A DNA stretch of 64,000 bases from Aquila chrysaetos chrysaetos (lineage: Eukaryota; Chordata; Aves; Accipitriformes; Accipitridae). The notes beneath the pieces are model-generated. The model had not been told where the DNA came from. It saw only the letters and a program-made list of their open reading frames with translations, and searched no databases. Position numbers and translations under genes: made by a program. Shown here one piece after another: positions 26,061 through 37,300 of the stretch. The DNA is taken from positions 27,045,606-27,109,605 of the forward strand of contig NC_044012.1 in the NCBI RefSeq assembly GCF_900496995.4, read 5' to 3'. Position 1 is the first letter of the stretch. Every line of letters begins with the position of its first letter.

Positions 26061-29000
26061 AGCCGGGAGGAAGGGGGGGGGCTGCGGGAGGACTCTGAGG
26101 CTGCTGGGCCGGGCCTCCCAGCCCTCCCCCCGGTCCCCGATCTGGTTGTACTGAGCAGCTGGGCCGGGGCTGACGCAAGGCCTGGCAGGGGACCCCGGGA
26201 AGCCCATCCCGAGGCGGGGGCGTTCGCTCCCCATCCCCCTGCCACCTCCCACCGTGGGGTCCCCTCCAGGCGTGCTCCAGGCTCCACTGGGAGCCAGCAC
26301 CCTGCGTGGTGTGGCTGGGGGATGCTCAGGATTTTGCTTGGGGACAGCCCAGGAGCTGCTGGGGTGAGTGTGGGGGCCCCCTGTTCCAGCTCCCCACCCC
26401 AAACCCCTGCCCTGACCCTGGGGGGCCACGCTCTGATGGGCAACCGTGGGGATCAGGCTGTGACAGGGGACGGGGCTGTGATGGGTGACTGGGGGGGGGG
26501 GGGGGGGGGGATGTGATGGGTGACAAAGCTGTGACGGAGCAGCTCTGGGCCCTGTGCAGGTGACAGCTTGTGGCAGCGCCATGCAGAATTGGGACACTCC
26601 TGGCACGTGACCCCCTGGGTCCTGAGGGACAACCAGATGCTCAGCCTGGCAGAGGCAACCCAGGTGAGCCCCCACCCGCATCCCTGGGGTGCCCGCGCCA
26701 CATAGAGGCTTGTGCCGGTGGGGTGGGAGCTGCCTGCACCCCACCACCTCCTCCTGCCCCCTTCCCAGTGAAGGAAACCCAGCATCCAGGTCCCCTGGTC
26801 CCATGTCCCCGGGGATCAGAGCACCCGGAGCCTCTGGGCACCCCAGGGGCAGTGGGGAGGGGGCCCCCAGCAAATCCTCCTTCCCTTCCAGTCCTGATCC
26901 TGGGAGGGACCTTGCTGGGTTGGGGCACCCACCCTGCACCCGGCACTCCTCCCGGCTGGGGCGGAAGGGCCCAGCCCACCGCACGGCCGTTGGGAGTCTC
27001 TCTGGCGTTTCCGCCACCCTGCACCGGGCAGGAAGCGCAGGGGGCGGCGGGAGCGCGGGCATGGCTCTGTCCGACCCCCCCCCTTCCCCAGCACAATGAG
27101 CCCGGGAGGGAGGGACCCTTCCTGCGGGGTGTGAGGGTGGGGGCCGGGGTGGGCAGGGAATCCCTTCCGCCCCCTCCCTCCAGGCACGTGCCAGGGCCAG
27201 GCAGGTCCCCCGGCCTCCTGCCAACACCCTGCTGGGTGTCACGGCCTTTCAGAGGGTGTGTGGGGGGATGGGAGGAGACCCACAGCTTGGCGCAGGGTCG
27301 GGTCCCCTGGGGCAGGGGGGGTCCTGTAACCGCTGCCTGTGGTAGGGAGGGTTCCCCACCCGGCTGCGGGTCCTGCTGGAGCTGGAGGGGACACAGCTGG
27401 TGCTGGAGCTGGAGCAAAACTGGTGAGTTGGTGGCTGGCTGGCGCAGAGCAAGGGTGGGAATGGGATGGGGGTCCCCAGGAGTCCTGTATCCATGAATGG
27501 TGCATGCAGGGTGGGGGTCCCATGGGCTCTGTCTCTGTCCATGGTGCACAAGGGGTAGGGGTCTGAGGGACCCTCTCTCCATCTGTGGCACACATGGAGC
27601 AGCGGTCCCTTGTTCCTCTTCTCCATCCATGGTACACCTGGGGTGGGGGGTCCCAGGGACCCTGTCTCCATCCAAGGTGTGCCTGCAGCAGGGTGGGAGG
27701 TACCAGGGTCCCCATTTTCATCAGTGGTATGCTCAGAGTGGGGTGAGCTGGGGGTCCCTGCTGCAGCAGTGACGCATGCCTCTTGCAGGGAGCTGGTGCT
27801 GGGTGCTGGAGCACTGCTCTACTACCTGCCCAACGGCACGCGGGTGACACGGGAGACCAGCAAGCAGGTAGGGCCTGGGTGCATCGTGTCCCTGAGCCGT
27901 CCCTGAGCCGTCTCTGAGCCCTGGGGGGACCCCAGTATGGGGCTGGCTCCGGACTCCCCCCTCTCTGCTGCAGGAGCACTGCTGCTACCGGGGGATGGTG
28001 CAGGGCTTCCCTGGCTCCTGGGCCAGCCTCTGCGCCTGCACCGGACTCAGGTGAGCCCCCGGTCCCAGTGGTCCCCGAGCCTGGCTCCCATTGTGCCACT
28101 GATGCCTCCTCTCCCCTTCCTCAGTGGCCACCTCTGGCTGTCGGAGACCAGGAGCTACGGGATAGAGCCGGATGCCGGCAGCCCCCCAGGGCAGCATGTC
28201 GTGTACCAGCCACGGGAGGTCCAGCTGGTGCCACGGGCCTGCGGGCAGGGCCCCCTGGACCCGCCCCGGGCGGAGGAGAGGGAGCCCACTGGGCCACAGA
28301 GGGTAGGTCACCCACAGGTCTTGCCCTGCCAGAAGGTCCCCTTGCCCATGCCCTGACCCCATCTCTTCCTCAGGGCAAGCGGGCGGTGGCAGAGCAGTGG
28401 TTCGTGGAGCTGGTGATGGTGGTGGACCACGCTGCGGTAAGTGCTGGGCAGACGGCCCCGGCACAGGGGCTGCCCTGCGCCCCCGCTGGTCCCCCTGACA
28501 CCCCTCTCTGCGCCCCCAGTTCCAGAATTACCCTGACCTGCAACGTGTCCGCACCCGGACCCTGGAAATCGCCAACCAGGTGGATGCGGTGAGTCGCCGC
28601 CACGACCTGCCAGGCACCATCCATCCTAGCACGGTGCTCGGCTCAGCTGTGCCCTCGCTGCTGTGGTGCCGGCGGTCTCTGACCACCCCCCATACCCCGT
28701 AGTTCTTCCAGCCACTGGGATTGCGGGTGGCCTTGCTGGCGGTGGAGGTCTGGAGCGAGGGCGACAGGTTCACGGTGGGCAGCAGTGCCCGGGCTGCACT
28801 GGAGCGGTTCCTGCGCTGGCGCCAGGAGGAGCTGCTGCCCCGGCTGCCCCATGACAATGCCCAGCTCCTCACGTGAGTGGGGGACTGGATGGGGCCGGGG
28901 GCTGAGGCGCACAGGCAGCCCTCCCTGACCCCTGTGCTCTCCCCCCAGGGGCACCCGCTTTGATGACGTCTCAGTAGGGATGGCAGCTCAAGCCTCCATG

Positions 29001-32000
29001 TGTTCCCCTGCACGCTCTGGAGGGGTCAGCATGGTCAGTACCCCCTGTCCCCCGCCATCCCCCTGCCGCTCGCCCCCCCTGACCTGCCCTGTCCGGCAGG
29101 ATCACTCGGTCAGCGTCCTCGTCGTTGCCTCCACGGTGGCCCATCAGCTGGGGCACAACCTGGGCATGCGCCATGATGGCGCTGGGCATTTCTGCGACTG
29201 CAGCGACCTCCGGCAGGACCGCGGCTGCATCATGGCATCGCCCACGGGGTGAGGGCTGCAGGCAGGGCTGCAGGCAGGGTCGCAGGGGGCCAGGGCCGAG
29301 CCCCCTCCCCACCTCACCAGCCCCGCTCTGGCTCCGCAGGCTGACGCCTGGCTTGAGCTTCAGCAACTGCAGCCAGCAGGACCTGGAGCGCAGCCTGCAG
29401 CAGGGACAGGGCTGGTGCCTCTCCAACGTCCCCGAGCCCCAGCGCCTGGCCGGGAGTCCCTACTGCGGGAACAGCTTCCTGGAGCCAGGCGAGGGCTGTG
29501 ACTGCGGCCTCAGCATGGTATGGGGGGCTCTGGGTGGGCTGGGGTCCCCCCTGTGCCCCCCCACTTCTCCTGAGCCTGGGGCTGCCCATGCCATGGCTCT
29601 GCCCAGGGACACTATGTCCTGGCCCTGCCGTGGGGCTGGCAGAGGGGATGCCGGTGCCACCCGCTCACCGCAGTCCCTCTGCCAGCAGGAGTGCACTGAT
29701 CCCTGCTGCAACAGCAGCGCCTGCCAGCTGATGCCCGGGGCCGAGTGTGCCACGGGGGACGCCTGCTGCCAGGACTGCCAGGTGCGTAGGGACCGGCAGC
29801 CGGCAGGGCTGGCACTCCAGCCACTCCCTAGGGTGGGCTTCTTGGGGGTCCCTGCTCATCTGACTGTGCGCCCTCACAGCTGCGCCATGCCGGACACCTG
29901 TGCCGGGCGCCCCTGGGCGAGTGCGACCTGCCCGAATTCTGTGACGGGGTCTCGCCACGCTGCCCGCCCGACACCTTCCTGCAGGATGGGCAGCCCTGCG
30001 CCAGCGGGCAGGCAGTCTGCTACAGTGGCACCTGTGCCACCTATGAGGGGCAGTGCCAGCAGCTGCTGGGGCCAGGTACGGCGGGGCCGGGGCGGGGGCC
30101 AGGGGCTGGGTGGGGGTGCTGAGGCTTGCTACCCCCCTGCTGCAGGCGCCGGCCCCGTCTCCAGCTCCTGCATGGCCTCCCTGAATGCGAAAGCGGATGA
30201 ACGCGGGCACTGCGGGCAGCTCCCCAATGGCTCCTACATTGCCTGCGCCCAGCGGTGAGTGCTGTCCCCCCTTCACCATCTGCCCCTTGCCATCCCGCCC
30301 TGACCCTGATCCCTCTGTCTCTGCAGGGACGCTGGCTGCGGGATGCTGCAGTGCCAGCATGGCAGCACCCCCGGGGACAGACCAGAAGGGTCCTGCCAGG
30401 GGACCCTCCTGCCCAGGGATGAGGACGTGAGCGATGCGGCTATGGTACTGCCCGGCACCACCTGTGGTCCCGGGAAGGTGAGCGCCAGGGTGGTGGGAAG
30501 GGGGCCAGGGGGCTCACCCGGTGCTGATGCCCTATCCCCTGGGCAGGTGTGCCTCCAGCACCAGTGCCAGGACGTCTCCATGCTGGGTGACCAGCAGTGC
30601 CAGAGCAAGTGCCATGGGCACGGGGTGAGTGCGGGGCTGGGGGGTGGGTGCTGGAGGTGGGGACCTTGCTGGAGGCTGAGGCTTGGTGTCACCCACTCAG
30701 GTGTGCAACAACCATGGGCACTGCCACTGCGAGCAGGGCTGGGCCCCCCCCGACCTGTGAGAGCCCCGGCGCAGGGGGCAGCCAGGACAGTGGCCCCGCT
30801 GCCCTGGAGCGAGGTGAGGGCACAGGCAGGCGGCGTCTGCCTGGAGAATGGGGCTTTGTGCGGCCGGCGCGGCCGGAGCCAGCATGGGGTGCAGCGGGGG
30901 GGCTGACATGCCGCTCTCCGCAGGGGGGAGCACCCTGCCCACCACCCTGCTGCTGATTGCGCTGCTGGGGCTGGCCCTGGCGCTGGGGCTCTGCTGCGCC
31001 CGCCGCACCAGGCTGCACAAGCGCCTCTGCCAGCTCAGCAAGGGGACCTCCTGCCAGTACAGGTAAACGCACCGGCAGGGACGGGTGGCACGCATGCCTC
31101 TGTGTATGTGTGTGCTGCGGCAGGTACTGGAGCTGCAGGCCTGCATGCGGGCATGCACACGTGTGTGGCGGGTAAGCGGAGAGTAAGCATGTGCATTTGC
31201 ACGTGTGTATGTGTCCCGTGGTGGCTGACCAAGTGGTGTGCATGCCCGTGTCCCCATGCAGGTGACAGTCTGCATGCGTGCCCGCGTGCATCCCTGCCCC
31301 CCCCCCGGCGCAGGTAGCAGATCCTGTCATGCATCGTTGCCCCATGTCACCGCAGTTCCTCCCCCCTACTGCCCTCCCCCCCAGCCCTGGGCTGAGCCCC
31401 CCACTCTTCTCCCCACAGCGCTGAGACCCAGGCCCGATTCCTGGGTCCAGAAGCCCCAGACGGCTGGAGCGGGTAACGTCACTGCTGGAGCCTGGGCGTG
31501 GGGCTGTCCCTGAGCCGTCCTGCTTCACAAGGCCTCCGGTGCTGCGATCTTCCCCTGGCAGTGCCCATGGGGTGTGGGGCAGCCCCGGGGTGCAGGGTGT
31601 CACCTCTTCTGGTGCTGAGGGGTTCGTTTCTCTTGGGCTTCTGCTGGTGTCGGTGTTTCTTGGTTGCTGTGTGGGGTCCCCCAACTGCCCGGAGCGAGCG
31701 GGGACTGATCCTGCCTCTCCTTCTGCAGGATCTCACAGCCGGAGCCCCGGTCAGGCAGCCAGGGCCCCCCCGAGCGCCCCCGGCCCCCACAGCGGCATCA
31801 GGCCACAGAGCTGCAGGTCATGCACAGCGGCAAGGTGAGAGCTGGGGGGCTGGGGATGGAGGGGGCTGTTGGCGAGGGTGATGCTGTCACCATGGTAACA
31901 GGCTGTGGTTGCTGTGGGTACCAGGGTTTGGTCTGGTTGTTGCCGAGGAGGCATCCCCGGGTACCAGCTCTGAGAATCCCTCCATGTGGGGCTGCATGGT

Positions 32001-33402
32001 TCGACTCCGTGGTGCCCTGGGACAGGAGCAGCCTGGCACAGCCCTGGACCGCGCTGCTCTGATACCCTGTGCCGTGCTTGACACTGGCTGCGCTTCTCCG
32101 GGATCAGTGCCCAGGCAGGGGCTGTGGCGGGCATCTGAACCAGGGGTGCTGCTGGGGGCCTGAGCCCCAGAGCTGCCCGCTCTGTGTGTGGGGTTTCTGC
32201 TTCGTGGCAGGAAGGGGGTCTCTGCATGCTGCACGGCTTGCCCTGCTCCAGGGCTGCATGGCACGCCTGCCCCCTCTCCCTCTCTCCGCAGCCGGCTGCC
32301 CTCGGCTCGGCCCGGCCCGGTCCGCCCTCCCGGCCTCTCCCGCCAGATCCTCCTCCCAAGGTAATGCCCGGGCTGGGGTGGGGGTCCCGGGCAGCACCTC
32401 CCTGGCTACTGGCCACCACTGCATGCCTGGCTGCGCATCAGCTCTTGGGGACCTCCGGGCCGCGGCCCGGCTCCTAGTGCCCACCACCTGGCAGAGCCGG
32501 CACCCTGCCACAGGAGAGCCCTGGCCCCCAGAAAACCTCCTGCCCGGCGGGAGGCTCATCCCCTGCGGCCGCCGATCCCCCAGCTGTCTCACTGTCCCTG
32601 CTCTCTCTGCCCAGGCCCCCCCCTCGGACAGGCCCCCCCCCCCCCACACGCCCGCTGCCTGCGGACCCCGTGGTGCCAGGCACTCAGGTAATGGCGGCAC
32701 AGTGGTGGCACCGGTGTGTGGAGCAGGACGGCGTGCGCCTGGGCCGGGCCTTCCCTTGCCCCCCTCCTGGGGCAAGGAAGGTGATTTGGGCCCCCTTGAG
32801 CCCAGCGGGGGGGTTGGCCTGTGCCAGAACTTTGACACCCCGATTCCCCTGTAGCCCCCAGGTCCGGCCAAGCCCCCCCCCGCCTCAGCGGCCGCTGCCC
32901 TTGGACCCCCCGGGGCCTTCGCTTCCCCACAGCGAGACCCCTGGTCACCCCTATGTCACGGTGATTCCCTCCAGGTGAGCATGGTGGCAGCTGGGGGGGG
33001 CAGGACCGGGCTGTGGGGTGCCAGGTTGGGGGGGCTATATGGTGCCGTAGTGGGGGGGGGCTAAGGGGTGTGGGGGGCCAGGATGGGGGGCTGCGGGGGT
33101 CAGAGCACGGTGCAAGTGGGGACTGTAGGGGCTGGGGAGGGCTGGGGGGTGCAGGTGGGGGCTGGAGGGGGGTGGGGGGGGGCGAGACCAAGGGCCTGGC
33201 CTGCGGGGGGGCCAGAGCGGGGTGCAAGTGGGGGCTGTAGGGGCCAGGGCTGAGGGGCTGCAGGGGGTCGGTGTAGGGGGCCGGGGGTTGGGGGAGGGGG
33301 CCGAGCACGGGGCCGTGGTGCGGCTCCAGCCCCATCACTGCCCGCCTCTCTTCCCCCAGGCCGGCCCCGCCGCCGCCCGCGGGCGCCCAGCGGCAGGCCT
33401 GA
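25640..33402 (+). CDS. ADAM15: ADAM15-like transmembrane ADAM with altered active site and three poly-C frame breaks
   Basis: Exons: 25640-25736, 26560-26663, 27346-27422, 27789-27867, 27974-28050, 28125-28302, 28374-28436, 28520-28588, 28703-28872, 28949-29033, 29100-29248, 29340-29517, 29689-29781, 29880-30075, 30146-30254, 30327-30477, 30547-30624, 30701-30813, 30924-31062, 31419-31472, 31729-31834, 32292-32360, 32615-32687, 32855-32974, 33360-33402. Domains: a Leu-rich signal peptide, a prodomain ending VPRACGQ (Cys switch), a furin site RGKR, a metalloprotease domain with [11 protein letters not shown] (Gln replaces the catalytic Glu), a disintegrin domain with [10 protein letters not shown] where human has RGD, a Cys-rich domain, an EGF-like module, a transmembrane helix (exon 19) and a PxxP-rich tail with RPLPPDP. 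As written, the frame stops at 30758-30760; C runs at 30744-30751, 32633-32645 and 32873-32881 are each one C too long for the conserved frame. All splice sites are intact, so base-calling error is likely. The corrected length would be about 888 residues, near human. An alternative in-frame ATG at 25532 precedes the signal peptide. Confidence 0.88.
26491..26510 (+). repeat. Poly-G tract (G20) in ADAM15 intron 1
   Basis: Twenty uninterrupted G residues 50 bp before ADAM15 exon 2, within a TGATGGGTGAC-type short repeat. Confidence 0.8.
27440..27785 (+). repeat. Roughly 55-60 bp minisatellite in ADAM15 intron 3
   Basis: Five or six diverged copies of a unit with the pattern CTCCATCCATGGTGCAC, GGGGTGGGGGTCCC and AGGGACCCTGTC, filling the intron between the exons ending at 27422 and starting at 27789. 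Confidence 0.75.
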
Positions 33403-33491
33403 GCCGCGGCCGCCACAGCGCTGGAGCCGCGGGGAAGGCCTCGCCCTGGGCCCCGCGGGGCCTCGCCGCGCGCTTGTCCCCCGCCGATGCC

Positions 33492-33497
33492 AATAAA
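33492..33497 (+). terminator. ADAM15: Poly(A) signal AATAAA of ADAM15
   Basis: Canonical hexamer 90 bp after the ADAM15 stop codon at 33400-33402, giving a short 3'UTR; the EFNA4 CpG island begins directly after. Confidence 0.75.
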
Positions 33498-33549
33498 GGG
33501 GCTGTGAGCTGCCTCCGCGCTGCCTCCACCGGACCGCGGACCCAGGGCG

Positions 33550-34371
33550 GGGGGCGGGTGGACGGACGGGACTACAACTCCCGGCAGCTCCCGCGGCGGC
33601 CGCCGGAAGCGCCTCCCGCCGTGCAGGAAACGCCACCCGGCCGCGATTGCCCCCTGGCGGCGACTCTGCGCGCAGCCGCCCCGGGGCGGGGCGGGGGTCT
33701 CCCGTGGAGCCACGTGGGCACGGGCACGTGCAGGAGCCTCCGCCTGTGCACGCGGACACGCGTGTGCAGGAGCAGCCCCGCGTGCAGGGGCACACGCGTG
33801 TGCAAGAACCGCCCCCCCCCCCCGCCTGTGCAGGAGCCGCCCCGTGTGCACGGATCGGCGCCGTGGCCCCCCACCCCGCCCCCGCGTCCCGCCGCTCCTG
33901 CCCGGTGCCGGTGCTGGTGGGTGCTGCTGCCATGCCGGGAGCGGGCGCGGGGAGCAACCGGTGCTGCCGGTCCTGGGTGCCCGGGCCGTACTGGGCAGCG
34001 CCTGTCCCGGTGCCGGTCGATGTCCGCGGGGCCGGGGCGGGGCCAGGTTGGGGTGGGGGGGGGTACCGGGAGGCGACCAGGGACGCCGGTCCCCGTGCCG
34101 ACGGATGCCGGAGGTACCGGTCGGTGCGGGGCTGCCGGTCCTAGGGCTGGCCGGTTCCGGGCCGGGGCCACTGCCGGTGCCGGGGGGTGCCGGTGCCGCC
34201 CCCCAAGGGTTAATGGCACTCGGAGAAGTTGCCGGGCGGCGGCGCGGCGCGGATTGGCCCGAAGTTGGCGGGGCGGGCCGGGCCGGGCCGAGCCCCGCCG
34301 GGCCGGGCCGCCCCCGCCCCCCGCCGGCCCCCGCCCCGCCGCCCCCCGCCGCCGCCGCCGCTGGCGGAGCC
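33550..34371 (+). promoter_or_regulatory. EFNA4: CpG island promoter of EFNA4
   Basis: CpG-rich interval between the ADAM15 poly(A) signal and the EFNA4 start codon. Two CACGTG palindromic E-boxes lie at 33711-33716 and 33725-33730, followed by a short repeat of GTGCAGGAGC and CACGCGTGT units to about 33850. No TATA box is seen. The start codon follows a run of CCG repeats. Confidence 0.55.
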
Positions 34372-37300
34372 ATGCGCCCCGCGCCGCTGCTCGGGCTCCT
34401 GCTCTGGGCGCTGCTGCTCTGGGCGCCGCCGCCGGTACGCGGCCTCCGCCACGGCGTCCACTGGAACGGCAGCAACCCCAGGTAGCGCCGCCGCCCCCGC
34501 TGGCCCCGCCGCCTTTGTGCGCCCCGGGCCCTGCCGAGCCCCGGGCCCGCGCCGCCGGTAGGGTCGGGGCGGGGCGGGACGGCGGGCGGTGGGTTCCCGG
34601 GCGGGGCGGGGCGGAGCGGAGCTGGCGGGCACCGGGCGTCCCCGGGTGATACCGAGACGGTGAGCACCTCCCGGTGGTCCTGGGCCGTGGGTGCCCCCGT
34701 GCCACCGGGTGCCCCAGGTGATACCGAGCCGGTGAGTGCTCCCGGTGGTACCGGGCGGCACCGAGCCCGGGTGGTAGCAAGCAGGTGAGTACCCCTGGTG
34801 GTACTGAGCCCCGGGCCGTACCGAGCCACCGGGCACCCCCAGTGGCACCGAGCCCCAGTTGCCCCTGGGTGGTACTGAGCTGGTGAGTATCCCCAGTGGT
34901 ACCAAGCCACTGGGCGGTACGGGGCACCCCTGGGTGTGACCGAGCCAGCAAGTGCCCCCGGTGGTGCTGAGCCCTGGGCAGTACCGAGCCACTGGGCACT
35001 GCTGGTGGCACCGAGCCTTGGGTGGTGTTGAGCAGGTAGGTACCCCCAGGTGATGCTGAGCTCTTGGGTGTTACCCCACCGGTGGGCAGCCCCGGTGGCA
35101 TCAAGCCCCAGGTGTTACCACGCCAGTGGACACTCCTGGTGGTGCCAAGTCCCCGGTGGTACCAGCCTGTATTGAGCCTGGGCATCCTTGGTGGTACTGA
35201 GCTTTGGGCATCCCCCGGTGGCACCAAGCCCCAGCACGCTTGCTGGCCATGGGGCACTTGTGGCCGGTGGGTGCCAAGCCTGGAGTCAGTCTGGGCGGCA
35301 TCAAGCCACTGTGTGGCACTGCCAGGGCTGCAGGTCCCCACAGCGGATGTCCCCACTGGTGGGTGCCATCGGCCACAGCCCAGCCTGTGCCCAGCCAGGG
35401 ATGCTGCCCGCAGGCTCTGCTGTCATCGGTGGGCCGGGGTCTGTCCCCATTCCTCCCAGACTCCTCCATTTTAGGCCTTTCCCAGCTCAGCGCTGCTCAG
35501 GGCACGGGGAGGCCAGGTCAGGGGGCTGTGCTGGGGGCTGCGCTCCCCCATGGGGGGTCTTGTGCCCTGAGCCTGCTGGGCTGGGGCAGGCGGGCACGTG
35601 CCAGGCAGGGCTGGGGGCACCAATGCTGCCTTGTACCCCTTGGTAGTGGGGACCTGCAGATGGGAGGCGTGGAAACCCACCACCCGTGGGTGCCCTGGGA
35701 AGCGGGGGGGTTGTGTGCCCCTCCGTAGGGTCCAGGCAGGGCCCTGGCCCCTGGCAGCCCTCGGCCCTGCCCGGGCTCATCCTGGCCAGCGTCACCTGGC
35801 AGGATGCTCTGAGTCAGCAGGAAGCCTGTGCCCGGTCCTGTCCTCGAAGAGCCCCTGGCCTGGGGGGGGGGCGGCTGGGGCCCGAGCCTCCCTGGCTCAA
35901 CAGTGCTGCCGGCCTGGTGATTAATGTGCCGGCCTCTGCCACAGCTGCCAGGAATCTGCGTCTGGTGTAAACACTGCCTGTGCCTGCACCGGGGTGGGAG
36001 GAGGGGGCTGGAGCCGACCCCCGAGGCTCTCTGTGCCAGGTTGGGGCGACCTTGCCAGCTGGGCAGCAGCTTGGCAGCCCCATCCGTGCTGTGGTGCTGC
36101 CGGTGAGGCCAAGGCCCTGCAGGGCTGGTCTGTGCCCAGGCTGCGGCAGGATCCGGCTGGTTAGGAGACGTGGGTGCAGGGCAGAGGTTGCTGCCCTGCT
36201 GGGGCTGGGAAGGGGGAGAGGGGCTCCTGCTCCATTGTCTGTACCAGGCAGGCAGGACCAAGTGTGTGCACGTGTGTGTGTGTGTGTGTGCACACACACG
36301 TGTGCATGTGTGTGCACGCATGTGTGTGCCTGCAGAGGTGTCTGCTCCACCTGGCCTGGCTGCACGTGCTGTTTGCACAGGCGTGAGCTCGTGCCATCCC
36401 AGCCGCCGCGTCTGTGCCTGCCTGTGCAGGTACCCGTGCTGGGCCCCCTCCCATGCCTGCCCAGCCAGCAAAGTCCCCTGTGCCCCCTGCCCTGGCCCAC
36501 TGCCCCGCTGCGAGCACAGTGTCAGTGCAGGAGGTGTCAAGCGGGACGGCCCCCCGCCAGCGTGTCAGTGCCGATCAGCACCGAGGGCGGTGAGGCGAGT
36601 GCCTGGAGCAAGGGGCTTTGTGCCCTGGCCGGCGTGGCTGGGGTCCCCCCAACTGCGGTGGCCGAGCCCATTCAGCTCCAGCGGCCTGCAGCTAATCTGA
36701 GCTGATGCCTGGTTGTGTGGAGCAGACGGGTGCACGGTAGCTGTTTCGGCAAAAGCCTGGCTACCTGCTCTGCTGGGGCGGGGGGTAGCGGGGCGTCCCT
36801 CTCAGGGGACAGCCGGACCCTCAGCGCCTGCTCCCTGGCATGCCCTGCCCGGCAGGTTCCTGCGGGATGACTACGCCATCCAGGTGGCCATCAATGACTA
36901 CCTGGACATCTACTGCCCGCACTACGAGGGGGCCGTGCCCGCCGGCCGGGCAGAGACCTTCACGCTCTTCATGGTGGACCGGGAGGGCTACCGCGGATGC
37001 CACGAGACCCCTGGCGCCTTCAAGCGCTGGGAGTGCAACCGGCCCCAGGCGCCCTTCGGGCCCGTCCGCTTTTCAGAGAAGATCCAGCGCTTCACCCCCT
37101 TCTCGCTCGGCTTTGAGTTTCAGCCAGGGGAGACCTACTACTACATCTGTGAGTCACCCGGGGGGGCTGGGACACAGCGGGGCGGCTGTGCCAGGGACTG
37201 GGTGCAGGCAGGGTTGGGTCCCACCAGGGTCCAGGTGGAACCAGGCTTGGGGCCCAAGGGAAGGTCAGGGTACAGCGAGGATCTGGACGCAAGTGGGGTG

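Noticed and set aside
24184-26178. Minus-strand open frame of 664 codons over the 31-bp minisatellite and ADAM15 CpG island
   Set aside because: The repetitive HHP/TPETP-like translation follows the minisatellite unit, so it is a repeat artefact.
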